NCBI GenBank assembly: GCA_023422555.1
Contig: JAFAGQ010000390.1
Location: 1 to 11,334, forward strand
DNA from: Pseudomonadota bacterium
GTDB lineage: Bacteria; Pseudomonadota; Gammaproteobacteria; Burkholderiales; Burkholderiaceae_B
Direction of reading: 5' to 3'
DNA length: 11,334 nucleotides
The notes beneath the pieces were generated by a model, which worked only from the letters and a program-made list of their open reading frames with translations, was not told the DNA's origin and did not search any database. Of this stretch, positions 1 through 7,429 are shown piece by piece. Every line of letters starts with the position of its first letter. Position 1 is the stretch's first letter. The position numbers and the translations under genes were made by a program.

Positions 1-1
1 T

Positions 2-622
2 ATCCTGGCTGATATCAATTTCAATATCACGCCCGGCGAATTTGTCTTTGTTTCCGGGCCGTCCGGGGCAGGCAAATCCACCCTGCTCAAACTGATCGGC
101 GGACTCGAAGCCCCCACGCGCGGCTCTATCATTGTCAAGGGCAAGCACATGGATCAGATCAGCAGCCGTGCCAGACCCTATCTTCGCCGCGCCGTCGGCG
201 TTATCCTGCAGAATATGCACCTACTATACGACCGCAGCGCATTTGAAAACGTCATGCTGCCGCTGGCTGTCATGGGCCTGAGTTCTGACAAGGCGGCGGC
301 GCGCGCGCGGGCCGCGATAGAAAAAGTGGGTCTCTCAGGCAAGGAAAAGCTCAATCCCATTGCCCTGTCGGGCGGAGAACAGCAGCGCCTGGCCATTGCC
401 CGCGCTATTGTCAACAAACCGGCCATCCTGATTGCCGATGAACCCACAGCCAACCTGGATCAGGCCAGTGCGCAAAAAATCCTGGAAGTTTTTCGGGACT
501 TCAACCGGGTTGGTGTGACAACCCTGATTGCCTCGCATGACCTGGACCTGCTGCGTCGCCACGCCAACCGCACACTGCTGATCGAACCCGGTCGCTTCAC
601 CGATCTGGGGAAAAACGCATGA
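2..622 (+). CDS. ftsE: Cell division ATP-binding protein FtsE (5' end cut off)
   Basis: FtsE is the cytoplasmic ATPase of the FtsEX complex, an ABC-type (type VII) machine that couples ATP hydrolysis to activation of septal peptidoglycan hydrolases rather than to transport. The frame is open from nucleotide 2, so the true start lies upstream; 206 residues are visible against about 220 for E. coli FtsE, so roughly 15-20 N-terminal residues are missing. In visible-residue numbering the Walker A motif GPSGAGKST is at 19-27, the Q-loop (ILQN) near 68-71, the ABC signature LSGGEQQ at 122-128, Walker B ILIADEPT at 142-149 followed by the D-loop NLD, and the H-loop His in IASHD near 179. All nucleotide-binding elements are intact. 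The stop overlaps the ftsX start (ATGA), the usual ftsE-ftsX arrangement. The ABC motifs alone could fit LolD or MacB; the adjacent ftsX decides for FtsE. Confidence 0.96.
   Translation: MLADINFNITPGEFVFVSGPSGAGKSTLLKLIGGLEAPTRGSIIVKGKHMDQISSRARPYLRRAVGVILQNMHLLYDRSAFENVMLPLAVMGLSSDKAAARARAAIEKVGLSGKEKLNPIALSGGEQQRLAIARAIVNKPAILIADEPTANLDQASAQKILEVFRDFNRVGVTTLIASHDLDLLRRHANRTLLIEPGRFTDLGKNA
607..610 (+). promoter_or_regulatory. Ribosome binding site of ftsX
   Basis: GGGG followed by A-rich sequence, ending 8 nt before the ftsX ATG at 619 and lying inside the ftsE coding sequence. It supports this start and the 4-nt overlap with ftsE. Confidence 0.55.
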
Positions 623-1527
623 GAACCTGGATAAGACATCATTTTTACGCCATGCACATCGCCATTCGGCGATTGCTGTCCACGCCCTTTTCTTCACTGA
701 CCAATATCGTGGTCATCGCGCTGGTGCTTGCCCTGCCATTGCTGGCCAGTTCCATTCTGGTTTCCATGGAACCGGTGGCGCGCAATGTGTCGGTCAATCC
801 TGCCATCACGCTATTCATGAAAGGCGATGTCCCGCTGGACGAGACGCGAGAAGTGGGTGAAAAACTGCAGCAGGAGAACAGCGCGTATATCGAAAAACTG
901 GAAGTGGTGGACAAGAACGAAGCGCTGGCCGGACTGCGCGCCTCGGAGTCCTGGTCGAATGCACTGAAAGTGCTGCCACGCAATCCGCTGCCCAATTCGA
1001 TTATCGTCACCATCAAGGATGTGGATGATCAGGCAAGCAAGGCGCAGGAACTGGCCCAGGCCTGGAGCCAGCTGGATAATGTGGATACCGTTCAGTTCGA
1101 TAGCGCCTGGGTGCAGAAGCTGGACGCCATCCTCTCATTCACTCGCGGCGTCCTGTTGCTGCTGGCAATTGGGGTGGCTGTCGTTGTAGTCGGTACCGTT
1201 TTCAATACCGTGCGCATGCAGGCGCTGGTGCAGCGCGAAGAAATTGCCGTTGCCCGCCTGGTGGGCGCAACCGAATCGTTTGTGCGCCGTCCGTTTCTGT
1301 ATCTGGGCGCGCTTACGGGCATGGCCGCCGGCGTGCTGTCCATCCTGCTGACAACTTTCGGGCTGGGCTCACTCAATGGCGCTATCGCCAGACTGTCCGA
1401 GAGTTACGGGACCGACTTTGTGATCCGCCTGCCCGATGTGACGTGGCTGCTTACCGCCATTGTTCTGGTGATGCTGGTGGCTGCCCTGGCAGCCCAATGG
1501 TCCATGACCCGACACTCGCGCTTCTGA
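619..1527 (+). CDS. ftsX: Cell division protein FtsX, membrane subunit of FtsEX
   Basis: FtsX is the inner-membrane partner of FtsE. Its periplasmic domain passes the ATPase cycle to murein-hydrolase activators such as EnvC. The 302 residues show the family topology: a short basic cytoplasmic N-terminus, TM1 at about 28-50, a periplasmic domain at about 51-172, then TM2 (about 175-197), TM3 (about 226-248) and TM4 (about 276-294). The conserved cytoplasmic stretch EEIAVARLVGATESFVRRP at 207-225, between TM2 and TM3, is the FtsE-coupling segment typical of FtsX and MacB-like permeases. E. coli FtsX is 352 residues; the shorter length here reflects a short N-terminal tail. The ATG overlaps the ftsE stop by 4 nt and has a GGGG Shine-Dalgarno core (607-610) 8 nt upstream, so translation is probably coupled. 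Confidence 0.95.
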   Translation: MRTWIRHHFYAMHIAIRRLLSTPFSSLTNIVVIALVLALPLLASSILVSMEPVARNVSVNPAITLFMKGDVPLDETREVGEKLQQENSAYIEKLEVVDKNEALAGLRASESWSNALKVLPRNPLPNSIIVTIKDVDDQASKAQELAQAWSQLDNVDTVQFDSAWVQKLDAILSFTRGVLLLLAIGVAVVVVGTVFNTVRMQALVQREEIAVARLVGATESFVRRPFLYLGALTGMAAGVLSILLTTFGLGSLNGAIARLSESYGTDFVIRLPDVTWLLTAIVLVMLVAALAAQWSMTRHSRF

Positions 1528-1530
1528 TTC

Positions 1531-2685
1531 ATGACTTTTGCCGAAAAGGTCATAGACTGGCAGCGTGAGCGCGGCAGACATGGCCTGCCCTGGCAGCAAA
1601 GCCGCGACCCGTATCGCGTCTGGCTCTCGGAAATCATGCTGCAGCAGACGCAGGTCGCCACGGTTATTCCGTACTACACGCGTTTCCTGTCCCGTTTTCC
1701 CACCCTTGCTGCGCTGGCCGAGGCCGATCAGGCGCAGGTCATGCCCTACTGGGCAGGGCTGGGCTATTACGCGCGCGCCCGCAATCTGCACCGCTGCGCA
1801 CAGACCATCGCCAAAGACTGGGACGGGCACTTTCCGGAAAACGCCGATGATATCGCCAGCCTGCCGGGCATCGGCCCCTCCACCGCCAACGCCATTGCTG
1901 CCTTTTCCTTCAATGCACGCCGACCCATCCTGGATGGCAACGTCAAGCGTGTTTTCTGTCGCTATTACGGCATAGAAGGAGACGTGCAGAAAAAACCGAC
2001 AGAGAACCGGCTCTGGGAACTGGCCTGGCAGCATCTGCAAGACGCGCCGGATCATCTTGACATGGCCGCCTATACGCAGGGGCTGATGGATCTGGGGGCA
2101 ACCGTATGCACCCGGGGCAAGCCGGCCTGTGACACCTGTCCGCTGGCAGGCGACTGCGTCGCCCGGCGCGAAGGGCGGCAGGCCGAACTGCCTTCCCCGC
2201 GCGTACGCAAGGCCGTGCCACAGCGCACAGTCTGTGTACTGATTCTGGAGCACAAGGCCAGGGTATTGATGTATCGACGCGAAGACAAAGGCATCTGGGG
2301 TGGCCTGCTTACCCTGCCGGAGTTTGCCGACAGGAACGCCTGTGCGAGCTATCTGCAGGCGGCCATGGAGCCCGATGTGACGGTACAGTCACTGGCCGCA
2401 TTTGAACATGTGTTCACGCACTTTCGGCTGCATATTCAGCCTGTTGTGGTGCACGCCGGCAAGTTGCCTGAACGACTGCCGGATCCTGAAAGTGGAGTCA
2501 CCAGGCGAGCGTCCGGGTCAAAAAGTGGAGTCACTGCGCAACTGGCTGATTCCAGTAGCGGCGTTCAAAAGCGGTGGCAGTGGATTCCTGTAGCCATGCT
2601 TGGCGAAGCCGCCCTGCCCGCACCATTGCGCACGCTGCTGACGGGTTATTTTGCCATCGACGCACAGGCACCTCAGCTTTTTTAA
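1531..2685 (+). CDS. mutY: Adenine DNA glycosylase MutY with an insertion in the C-terminal domain
   Basis: MutY removes adenine mispaired with 8-oxoguanine, preventing G:C to T:A transversions. The catalytic half carries E34 in SEIMLQQTQ (E. coli E37), the helix-hairpin-helix LPGIGPSTANAI at 111-122, and D135 in LDGNVKRV (E. coli D138). The [4Fe-4S] loop is C193-X6-C200-X2-C203-X5-C209, an exact match to the family spacing. The C-terminal NUDIX-like 8-oxoG recognition domain spans about 232-372, with the mismatch-sensing loop F295-T296-H297 where characterised bacterial enzymes have FSH. The protein has 384 residues against 350 in E. coli. Most of the excess is a hydrophilic insertion at about 311-347, between the strand HFRLHIQPVVV and the strand RWQWIPV, which contains SGV repeats 11 residues apart. 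The ATG lies 3 nt after the ftsX stop with no clear Shine-Dalgarno, so reinitiation after ftsX is likely. All catalytic residues are present and I expect an active enzyme. Confidence 0.96.
   Translation: MTFAEKVIDWQRERGRHGLPWQQSRDPYRVWLSEIMLQQTQVATVIPYYTRFLSRFPTLAALAEADQAQVMPYWAGLGYYARARNLHRCAQTIAKDWDGHFPENADDIASLPGIGPSTANAIAAFSFNARRPILDGNVKRVFCRYYGIEGDVQKKPTENRLWELAWQHLQDAPDHLDMAAYTQGLMDLGATVCTRGKPACDTCPLAGDCVARREGRQAELPSPRVRKAVPQRTVCVLILEHKARVLMYRREDKGIWGGLLTLPEFADRNACASYLQAAMEPDVTVQSLAAFEHVFTHFRLHIQPVVVHAGKLPERLPDPESGVTRRASGSKSGVTAQLADSSSGVQKRWQWIPVAMLGEAALPAPLRTLLTGYFAIDAQAPQLF
2479..2565 (+). repeat. Imperfect 33-bp tandem repeat inside mutY
   Basis: The 13-mer AAAGTGGAGTCAC occurs at 2489-2501 and again at 2522-2534, exactly 33 nt apart. 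A degenerate third copy starts at 2557 (AGCGGCGTT), again 33 nt on. Read in frame, the units begin SGVT at residue 321, SGVT at 332 and SGVQ at 343. DNA similarity between the first two copies extends upstream to CCGG (2479 and 2513) with a one-nucleotide slip, which suggests duplication at DNA level rather than selection for a peptide motif alone. The insertion does not break the mutY frame. Confidence 0.75.
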
Positions 2686-2700
2686 GCGTAACGCCCTCTT

Positions 2701-3858
2701 TTATTGTTCCGCGTTCGCCGACTTGCGGCTGGGCACGTAATTGGAAATACTCATTAGCAGACCGCAGGCAAAGCCCAGCGTCACCAGTGCCGTACCGCCG
2801 TAGCTCATGAATGGCAGCGGCACGCCCACCACCGGCAGAATGCCCATCACCATTCCCATATTCACGAAAACGTACATGAACAGCATCATGGTCATGGCGC
2901 CTGCCAGCAGACGTCCGAACTGCGTGCGAGCGCGCACCGTAATCAGAAAGCCGCGCAGCAACAGCAAGGTATAGAGCAACAGCAGCATCACGCCGCCATA
3001 AAGCCCGAATTCCTCTGCAAAAACGGCGAAAATGAAGTCTGTCGTACGCTCGGGAATGAAATCCAGATGCGTCTGCGTTCCCAGCATATAGCCCTTGCCG
3101 TACAACCCGCCGGACCCGATGGCAATCATTCCCTGAATGGTATGAAACCCCTTGCCCAGCGGGTCACTGCCCGGATCGAGAAGGGTGCAGACGCGATGCT
3201 TCTGATATTCATGCAGAATGACCCAGTCAAAATCAGGCCCGCATAAAACCGATTCGTAATGCAGAATCAACAGAATCGATACTGCACCGATGATGAATAC
3301 CGGCAGAATCAGCTTGAAGGACAGACCGGCAAAATAAATAATGAAGAAACCGGTGCTCAGCACCAGCAGGCCGGTACCCAGATCGGGCTGGCGGATAATC
3401 AGGATAAATGGCACCAGCAGCAAAACGGCGGCGAACAGAAAATCAATAATTCTCAGTGCCGAACGGTGCTTGTCAAAATACCAGGCCAGCATCAGCGGCA
3501 CGATGATTTTCATCATCTCGGAAGGCTGGATCACCGTGACACCGATATTGAGCCAGCGCGTTGCACCCTTGCTGGTGATACCCACCAGCAGAACCGCGAT
3601 CAGCAGCAGGACGCCGACCACGTAGAGTGGAATGGCAAATTTCATGATGCGTGAAGGGGGAATCATTGCCACTACCCACATCACAAAGAAAGCCAGCAGG
3701 AAATTGCGGGCCTGACTGGCAAATCGCCAGTCGGTTCCGCCCACCGCAGAATGCATCACGGTCATGCCAAGGATGCAGAAGATCACCAGAATGAACAGCA
3801 GTGGCCAGTCAAAGGCACGAAACGCCCGCAGAATCCAGTCCATGAGTTTATTCATCAT
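2701..3858 (-). CDS. rodA: Rod-shape peptidoglycan glycosyltransferase RodA (SEDS family)
   Basis: RodA polymerises lipid II into glycan strands for lateral wall growth, working with the PBP2 transpeptidase encoded just upstream. From the chosen start it has 385 residues (E. coli 370) and about ten membrane segments. SEDS landmarks are W102 in ATRWLNIG, RQPDLGTG at 156-163, DPLGKGFHTIQ at 232-242, IAIGSGGLYGKG at 245-256, and PERTTDFIFAV at 269-279. D274 in the last appears to match the catalytic Asp of RodA/FtsW. GVPLPFMSYGG follows at 345-355. The frame is open upstream to 3912, but that would add 18 hydrophilic residues inside mrdA. I prefer the ATG at 3858, or the next codon at 3855, because AGGGG lies 4 or 7 nt upstream. 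The start overlaps the mrdA stop by 8-11 nt. RodA and not FtsW, because it follows mrdA and mreBCD. Confidence 0.94.
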   Translation of the reverse strand: MMNKLMDWILRAFRAFDWPLLFILVIFCILGMTVMHSAVGGTDWRFASQARNFLLAFFVMWVVAMIPPSRIMKFAIPLYVVGVLLLIAVLLVGITSKGATRWLNIGVTVIQPSEMMKIIVPLMLAWYFDKHRSALRIIDFLFAAVLLLVPFILIIRQPDLGTGLLVLSTGFFIIYFAGLSFKLILPVFIIGAVSILLILHYESVLCGPDFDWVILHEYQKHRVCTLLDPGSDPLGKGFHTIQGMIAIGSGGLYGKGYMLGTQTHLDFIPERTTDFIFAVFAEEFGLYGGVMLLLLYTLLLLRGFLITVRARTQFGRLLAGAMTMMLFMYVFVNMGMVMGILPVVGVPLPFMSYGGTALVTLGFACGLLMSISNYVPSRKSANAEQ

Positions 3859-5935
3859 TCTGCCCCTGGTTTCTGCCACTGCGTGAACTGCCGTTGCTAT
3901 TGCCGCTGCCATTTCCCACGGGCGTCAGGATGTCCGGCAGATGCTCGGGCGCCTTGTCTTCCGGATTGGCGGGCACATTTTGCGGCACGATAATATCCGG
4001 AGAAGAATCCTCGGGCGGCTCGTCGGTGTCGATCTCCAGGACTGGGGCAGCATTGACCTGTGCAGAGCGCTGGGGCGACAGCCAGTAGTCAAACACCTTG
4101 CGTGCAATCGGCGCCGCAATACTGGCACCCCACCCGCCGTTTTCCACAATCAGCGCCACCGCAATTTTCGGTTCCTGAGCCGGCGCAAAACCCATATACA
4201 GGGCGTGATCCCACAAATTGCGTTTCAGATTGCGAGAGTTGTACTTGGAACCTTTGAGGCTGAACACCTGCGCAGTCCCGGTCTTGCCGGCAGAGTCGTA
4301 GGCAGCGCCGGCAAAACTGCGCTTGGCCGTGCCGCGTCTGGTCACATCCACCAGCGCATCCTTGACCAGCTTGATGGAAGACTCACTGACCGGAATCTGA
4401 TAATCCGGCTGACGCACTGTAGGCGTCACTTTTCTGGTGATGGGATTTTCCAGTTCGCTTACCAGATGCGGGCGAATATACTTGCCGTCGGCCGCCAGCG
4501 TTGACGTGGCCTGCGCCAGTTGCATGATGGTAAATGCGTTATAGCCCTGGCCCACTGCAACAGAAATGGTCTCACCAGGAATCCAGCGCTGCTGCTTCGG
4601 ATCCTTGAACGCCTTTTTCTTCCATTCGCGCGAAGGCAGCGTCCCGATTTTTTCGTAATCCAGATCGATACCCGTCTTGCGTCCAAAGCCGAAAAGCATG
4701 GAGAAATCATGCAGCGCATCGACGCCGATCAGCGGACCAAGGCTGAAGAAATAGGTATCGGACGACACCACGAGCGCCCGATGCATATTGGTCGGGCCGT
4801 AAGCGGCGCCGCCGGCATTGCGGAATCGCTGGTTGCCGTATTCGAAATACCCGGGATCCGGAATCCGCGCATTCGGGTCGCGCACGCCCAGCTTGAGCGC
4901 GGCCAGCGCCACAAAGGGTTTATAGGTTGAACCAATGGGGAACGTACCCGAAACTGGCCGATCGATCAAGGGATGTTCGGGCGAGTCTGCCAGGCGTCGC
5001 CAGTTTTCCACATCAATGCCGTCAATGAACAGATTCGGATCATACGAAGGTGCCGACACATAGGCCAGCACCTGACCATTGCGGGGGTCGATGGCAACCA
5101 GCGCACCCCGCTCGGGTTCGCCTTCCTTCACGAAACCTTTGTTGTACAGGTCCTCGACCATTTTCTGCAGACCCATATCAATGGACAGGTGCAGCGTTTC
5201 GCCTGGGACAGGATCGATGCGCTTGAGTACCTGCACCGGCTTGCCCGACGCTGCCACTTCCACTTCTTCCCAGCCTGTCTTGCCGTGCAGCACAGATTCG
5301 TAACTGGCTTCGATACCTTTTTTACCAATCACATCGGTGCCACGGTAATTGCCTTCGACGCCATCCTGCTCCAGTCGTTCCTGATCTTTCTCGGAAATCC
5401 GGCCCACATAGCCAACAACGTGGGCGGCTGACTCTCCCTGCGGATATTCACGCACCCAGCGGGCACGCAGGTTCACATCGGGAAAGCGAAAGGAATGCGC
5501 GGCAAATACCGCCGCTTCATCGTCGGTCAGATTGCCGCGCAGCATGACCGAGGCATAACGCGTGGTCTGGCCCATGCGGCGCTTGAACCGGCGGATATCC
5601 AGTGGCGTCAGCGGAATGACGGTGCTGATCTGACTGATGAGCTCATCCAGATTGCTGACCTGAGCCGGCACAATTTCCAGCGTATAGTCACGATAACTGC
5701 GCGCCAGCACAAGACCGTTGCGATCCACAATGTCGCCGCGTCGAGGCGCAATGGGGACCAGTGCAATACGGTTGCGGTCAGCCCTTTCAGCAAGACCCTG
5801 ATAGCGCTCAACCTGCAACACCCAAAGCCGGTCAATGAGCAGTCCGAAGCAGCCCAGCACAAAAATCAGGGCCACGACCACGCGAAACCGGATTTTTTTT
5901 CTCTGTATGGCAGAACGCTTGCGGAATTCGAACAT
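3848..5935 (-). CDS. mrdA: Penicillin-binding protein 2, elongasome D,D-transpeptidase
   Basis: PBP2 is the class B transpeptidase that cross-links glycan strands made by RodA during elongation; it is inserted N-in with its catalytic part in the periplasm. The 695 residues show a basic cytoplasmic start, one TM anchor at about 18-38, the dimerisation/pedestal region (R66-GDIVDRNG motif, about 60-240), and the transpeptidase domain at about 270-620. Active-site motifs are complete: S336-T-Y-K339 in PIGSTYKPF, S391-S-D393 (SxN-type motif, as in ESADT of E. coli PBP2), and K551-T-G553 in SAGKTGTAQ. It ends with a hydrophilic tail at about 622-695, first rich in Pro/Asp/Glu and then in Gly/Ser/Asn, which makes it about 60 residues longer than E. 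coli PBP2 (633). It follows mreD after a 13-nt gap and overlaps rodA by 8-11 nt. PBP2 rather than FtsI, because of the mreBCD and rodA neighbours. Confidence 0.96.
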   Translation of the reverse strand: MFEFRKRSAIQRKKIRFRVVVALIFVLGCFGLLIDRLWVLQVERYQGLAERADRNRIALVPIAPRRGDIVDRNGLVLARSYRDYTLEIVPAQVSNLDELISQISTVIPLTPLDIRRFKRRMGQTTRYASVMLRGNLTDDEAAVFAAHSFRFPDVNLRARWVREYPQGESAAHVVGYVGRISEKDQERLEQDGVEGNYRGTDVIGKKGIEASYESVLHGKTGWEEVEVAASGKPVQVLKRIDPVPGETLHLSIDMGLQKMVEDLYNKGFVKEGEPERGALVAIDPRNGQVLAYVSAPSYDPNLFIDGIDVENWRRLADSPEHPLIDRPVSGTFPIGSTYKPFVALAALKLGVRDPNARIPDPGYFEYGNQRFRNAGGAAYGPTNMHRALVVSSDTYFFSLGPLIGVDALHDFSMLFGFGRKTGIDLDYEKIGTLPSREWKKKAFKDPKQQRWIPGETISVAVGQGYNAFTIMQLAQATSTLAADGKYIRPHLVSELENPITRKVTPTVRQPDYQIPVSESSIKLVKDALVDVTRRGTAKRSFAGAAYDSAGKTGTAQVFSLKGSKYNSRNLKRNLWDHALYMGFAPAQEPKIAVALIVENGGWGASIAAPIARKVFDYWLSPQRSAQVNAAPVLEIDTDEPPEDSSPDIIVPQNVPANPEDKAPEHLPDILTPVGNGSGNSNGSSRSGRNQGQNDE
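3863..3867 (-). promoter_or_regulatory. Ribosome binding site deciding the rodA start
   Basis: On the minus strand AGGGG precedes two consecutive ATG codons (3858 and 3855) with spacers of 4 and 7 nt. It lies inside the end of mrdA. It favours starts just before the mrdA stop over the upstream in-frame ATG at 3912; the spacing slightly favours 3855. Confidence 0.55.
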
Positions 5936-5948
5936 AGCCCGTTTTCCG

Positions 5949-6485
5949 TCAGTTCAGCGTTTCGTTATCGTCTACGGGGCGCAGCGGCAACTTCAGGATC
6001 AGGTCGGCGGCAACCCACATTACGCCTGTGATCAGACCTGAAAATAGCCAGGTCCAGCCTCCCCAGGCGCCCTGCAGCCAGGCATTGAGCAAATGACTGG
6101 GGAACGGTGCCAGGAAAAAGACGGGCAGCATTTGCAGCATCTGGCTGAACCCGCCGAACTGCACCATCCGGCGGCGGAAAATCATGGCGCCGAAGATCAC
6201 CAGCACATAGCTGAGCGCGTGATCGCCCAGTACATTGGCGTCATGCACGTCCATGAGCAGACCGAAAATAACGGCGCTGACCAGCCCCACGCCGCGCACC
6301 TGCTGCACGCACCAAAACGCCATCACCAGAATCAGGATATCAGGCGAACCCACCCAGTCACGCCACGGCAGCAGCGACGCCAGCCAGGTCAGCACAATGG
6401 TGATCCAGGCATAGATGGGGCTGGAACCATAAAAATAATTGGTTCGCTGCAACGGCTCCAGAGCGGTCAGGCTGCGCTTGACCAT
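5949..6485 (-). CDS. mreD: Rod shape-determining membrane protein MreD
   Basis: MreD is the small polytopic inner-membrane member of the rod complex, bridging MreC with MreB, PBP2 and RodA; no enzymatic activity is known. The 178 residues contain about five hydrophobic segments (about 24-41, 49-64, 66-79, 89-103 and 147-165) with short loops, plus the conserved-looking LLMDVHDANVLGDHALSYVL stretch at about 76-95, typical of MreD. It is slightly longer than E. coli MreD (162), mainly through a hydrophilic N-terminus. The ATG is separated from the mreC stop by one nucleotide, and a GGTGA Shine-Dalgarno-like stretch within the end of mreC lies about 8 nt upstream. Identification leans partly on position between mreC and mrdA, since MreD sequences are weakly conserved. 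Confidence 0.93.
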   Translation of the reverse strand: MVKRSLTALEPLQRTNYFYGSSPIYAWITIVLTWLASLLPWRDWVGSPDILILVMAFWCVQQVRGVGLVSAVIFGLLMDVHDANVLGDHALSYVLVIFGAMIFRRRMVQFGGFSQMLQMLPVFFLAPFPSHLLNAWLQGAWGGWTWLFSGLITGVMWVAADLILKLPLRPVDDNETLN

Positions 6486-6486
6486 A

Positions 6487-7395
6487 TCAGTTCACCCGCC
6501 GTGACGCAGCGCTATTGCGATTGGCATCAGAGAGCGATGCCGGAATATCTGGCAGGTTATCTGTAGGCACCAGCAGCACCAGAAAGTGACGATACCTCTC
6601 GGGATGCGCAGAAGGCACGGCACGTGCGCGCATGAAACCCTCGGCAGAATTACTGTCTACCGCTGCAATTTTGCCGACAGACAGACCCTGAGGATATATG
6701 CCGCCAATGCCGCTGGTGACCAGATCGTCGCCCGCCTTGATGTCTGAACCCATGCCCAGATAACGCACATCCAGTCTGCCCGTCTGCCCGGATCCAAACG
6801 CAATCACACGCAGGCCGTTGCGAAGTACCATCACTGGCACAGAAATTTTATTGTCTGTAATCAGGGTCGCTTCCGAGGTCATGGGTGTGACACGGCGGAT
6901 CTGGCCAACGACGCCGCCTTCATCAATGACCGGCATGCCGGGGCGAATCCCATCGTTGCTGCCTTTGGTCAGCACCAGCGTCTGATTCAGAGGATCGACA
7001 GAGGTATAAAGAATTTCCACCGCAACAGAGGGCGTCTGCACGGTGGTTTTGACGGCAAGCAGGCGCCGCAATTGCGCGTTCTCTGCCGCCATTTGCGCGG
7101 CGTGCGTGGACAGCTGGGCCAGTTCAATACGCTGGCGCTGCACGGCGGCACTTTCCTGCTTGGCAATGGTGACGGCATTGGACCAGTCGTAAACCTGCGT
7201 GACCGCATCGCGCGGCCACATGGCGGTTCGCTGAAACGGATACAGCATGACTGAGACAGCCTTGCGCACCGGTTCAATATACCGGGTCTCCGAGTCGGCA
7301 ATCATCAGTGCCACGCAAAAGATGACCAGAAAAAAAAGTCTGACCTCTGCTGCGGGCCCGTTAGTGAAAAAACGTAATGAACTGTTTTGCTGCAT
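6487..7395 (-). CDS. mreC: Rod shape-determining protein MreC
   Basis: MreC is a bitopic inner-membrane protein whose periplasmic part assembles into filaments and activates PBP2-RodA. The 302 residues show a short cytoplasmic N-terminus, one TM helix at about 18-34, and a coiled-coil-prone stretch rich in Ala/Gln/Glu/Arg at about 71-115, which is the MreC dimerisation helix. A beta-rich periplasmic domain follows at about 122-278, with family-like segments such as KGSNDGIRPGMPVI at 144-157, DEGGVVGQI at 158-166, LITDNKISVPV at 178-188 and SGIGGIYPQGLSVGKI at 228-243. The C-terminal tail (280-302) is short and polar; E. coli MreC (367) has a longer one. The start codon has only a weak Shine-Dalgarno. 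An 84-nt gap containing a hairpin separates it from mreB. Confidence 0.95.
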   Translation of the reverse strand: MQQNSSLRFFTNGPAAEVRLFFLVIFCVALMIADSETRYIEPVRKAVSVMLYPFQRTAMWPRDAVTQVYDWSNAVTIAKQESAAVQRQRIELAQLSTHAAQMAAENAQLRRLLAVKTTVQTPSVAVEILYTSVDPLNQTLVLTKGSNDGIRPGMPVIDEGGVVGQIRRVTPMTSEATLITDNKISVPVMVLRNGLRVIAFGSGQTGRLDVRYLGMGSDIKAGDDLVTSGIGGIYPQGLSVGKIAAVDSNSAEGFMRARAVPSAHPERYRHFLVLLVPTDNLPDIPASLSDANRNSAASRRVN

Positions 7396-7429
7396 ATGGC
7401 AACCGTAAACGGGAACGGAAGGATCAGAA

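Noticed and set aside
1369..2253. A 294-codon open frame on the minus strand opposite mutY and the end of ftsX
   Set aside because: It lies wholly antisense to genes with complete family motifs; its translation shows no recognisable domain and no ribosome binding site. It is a by-product of GC-biased codon positions.
2489..2534. The two AAAGTGGAGTCAC copies as terminal or target-site repeats of an insertion sequence
   Set aside because: They are direct repeats only 20 nt apart with no transposase or inverted ends, and the mutY frame continues through both; I report them as a tandem repeat instead.
3859..3912. Longer rodA start at 3912, adding 18 residues
   Set aside because: The extra residues lie inside mrdA and do not resemble RodA N-termini, while AGGGG sits at suitable distance from the ATGs at 3858/3855.
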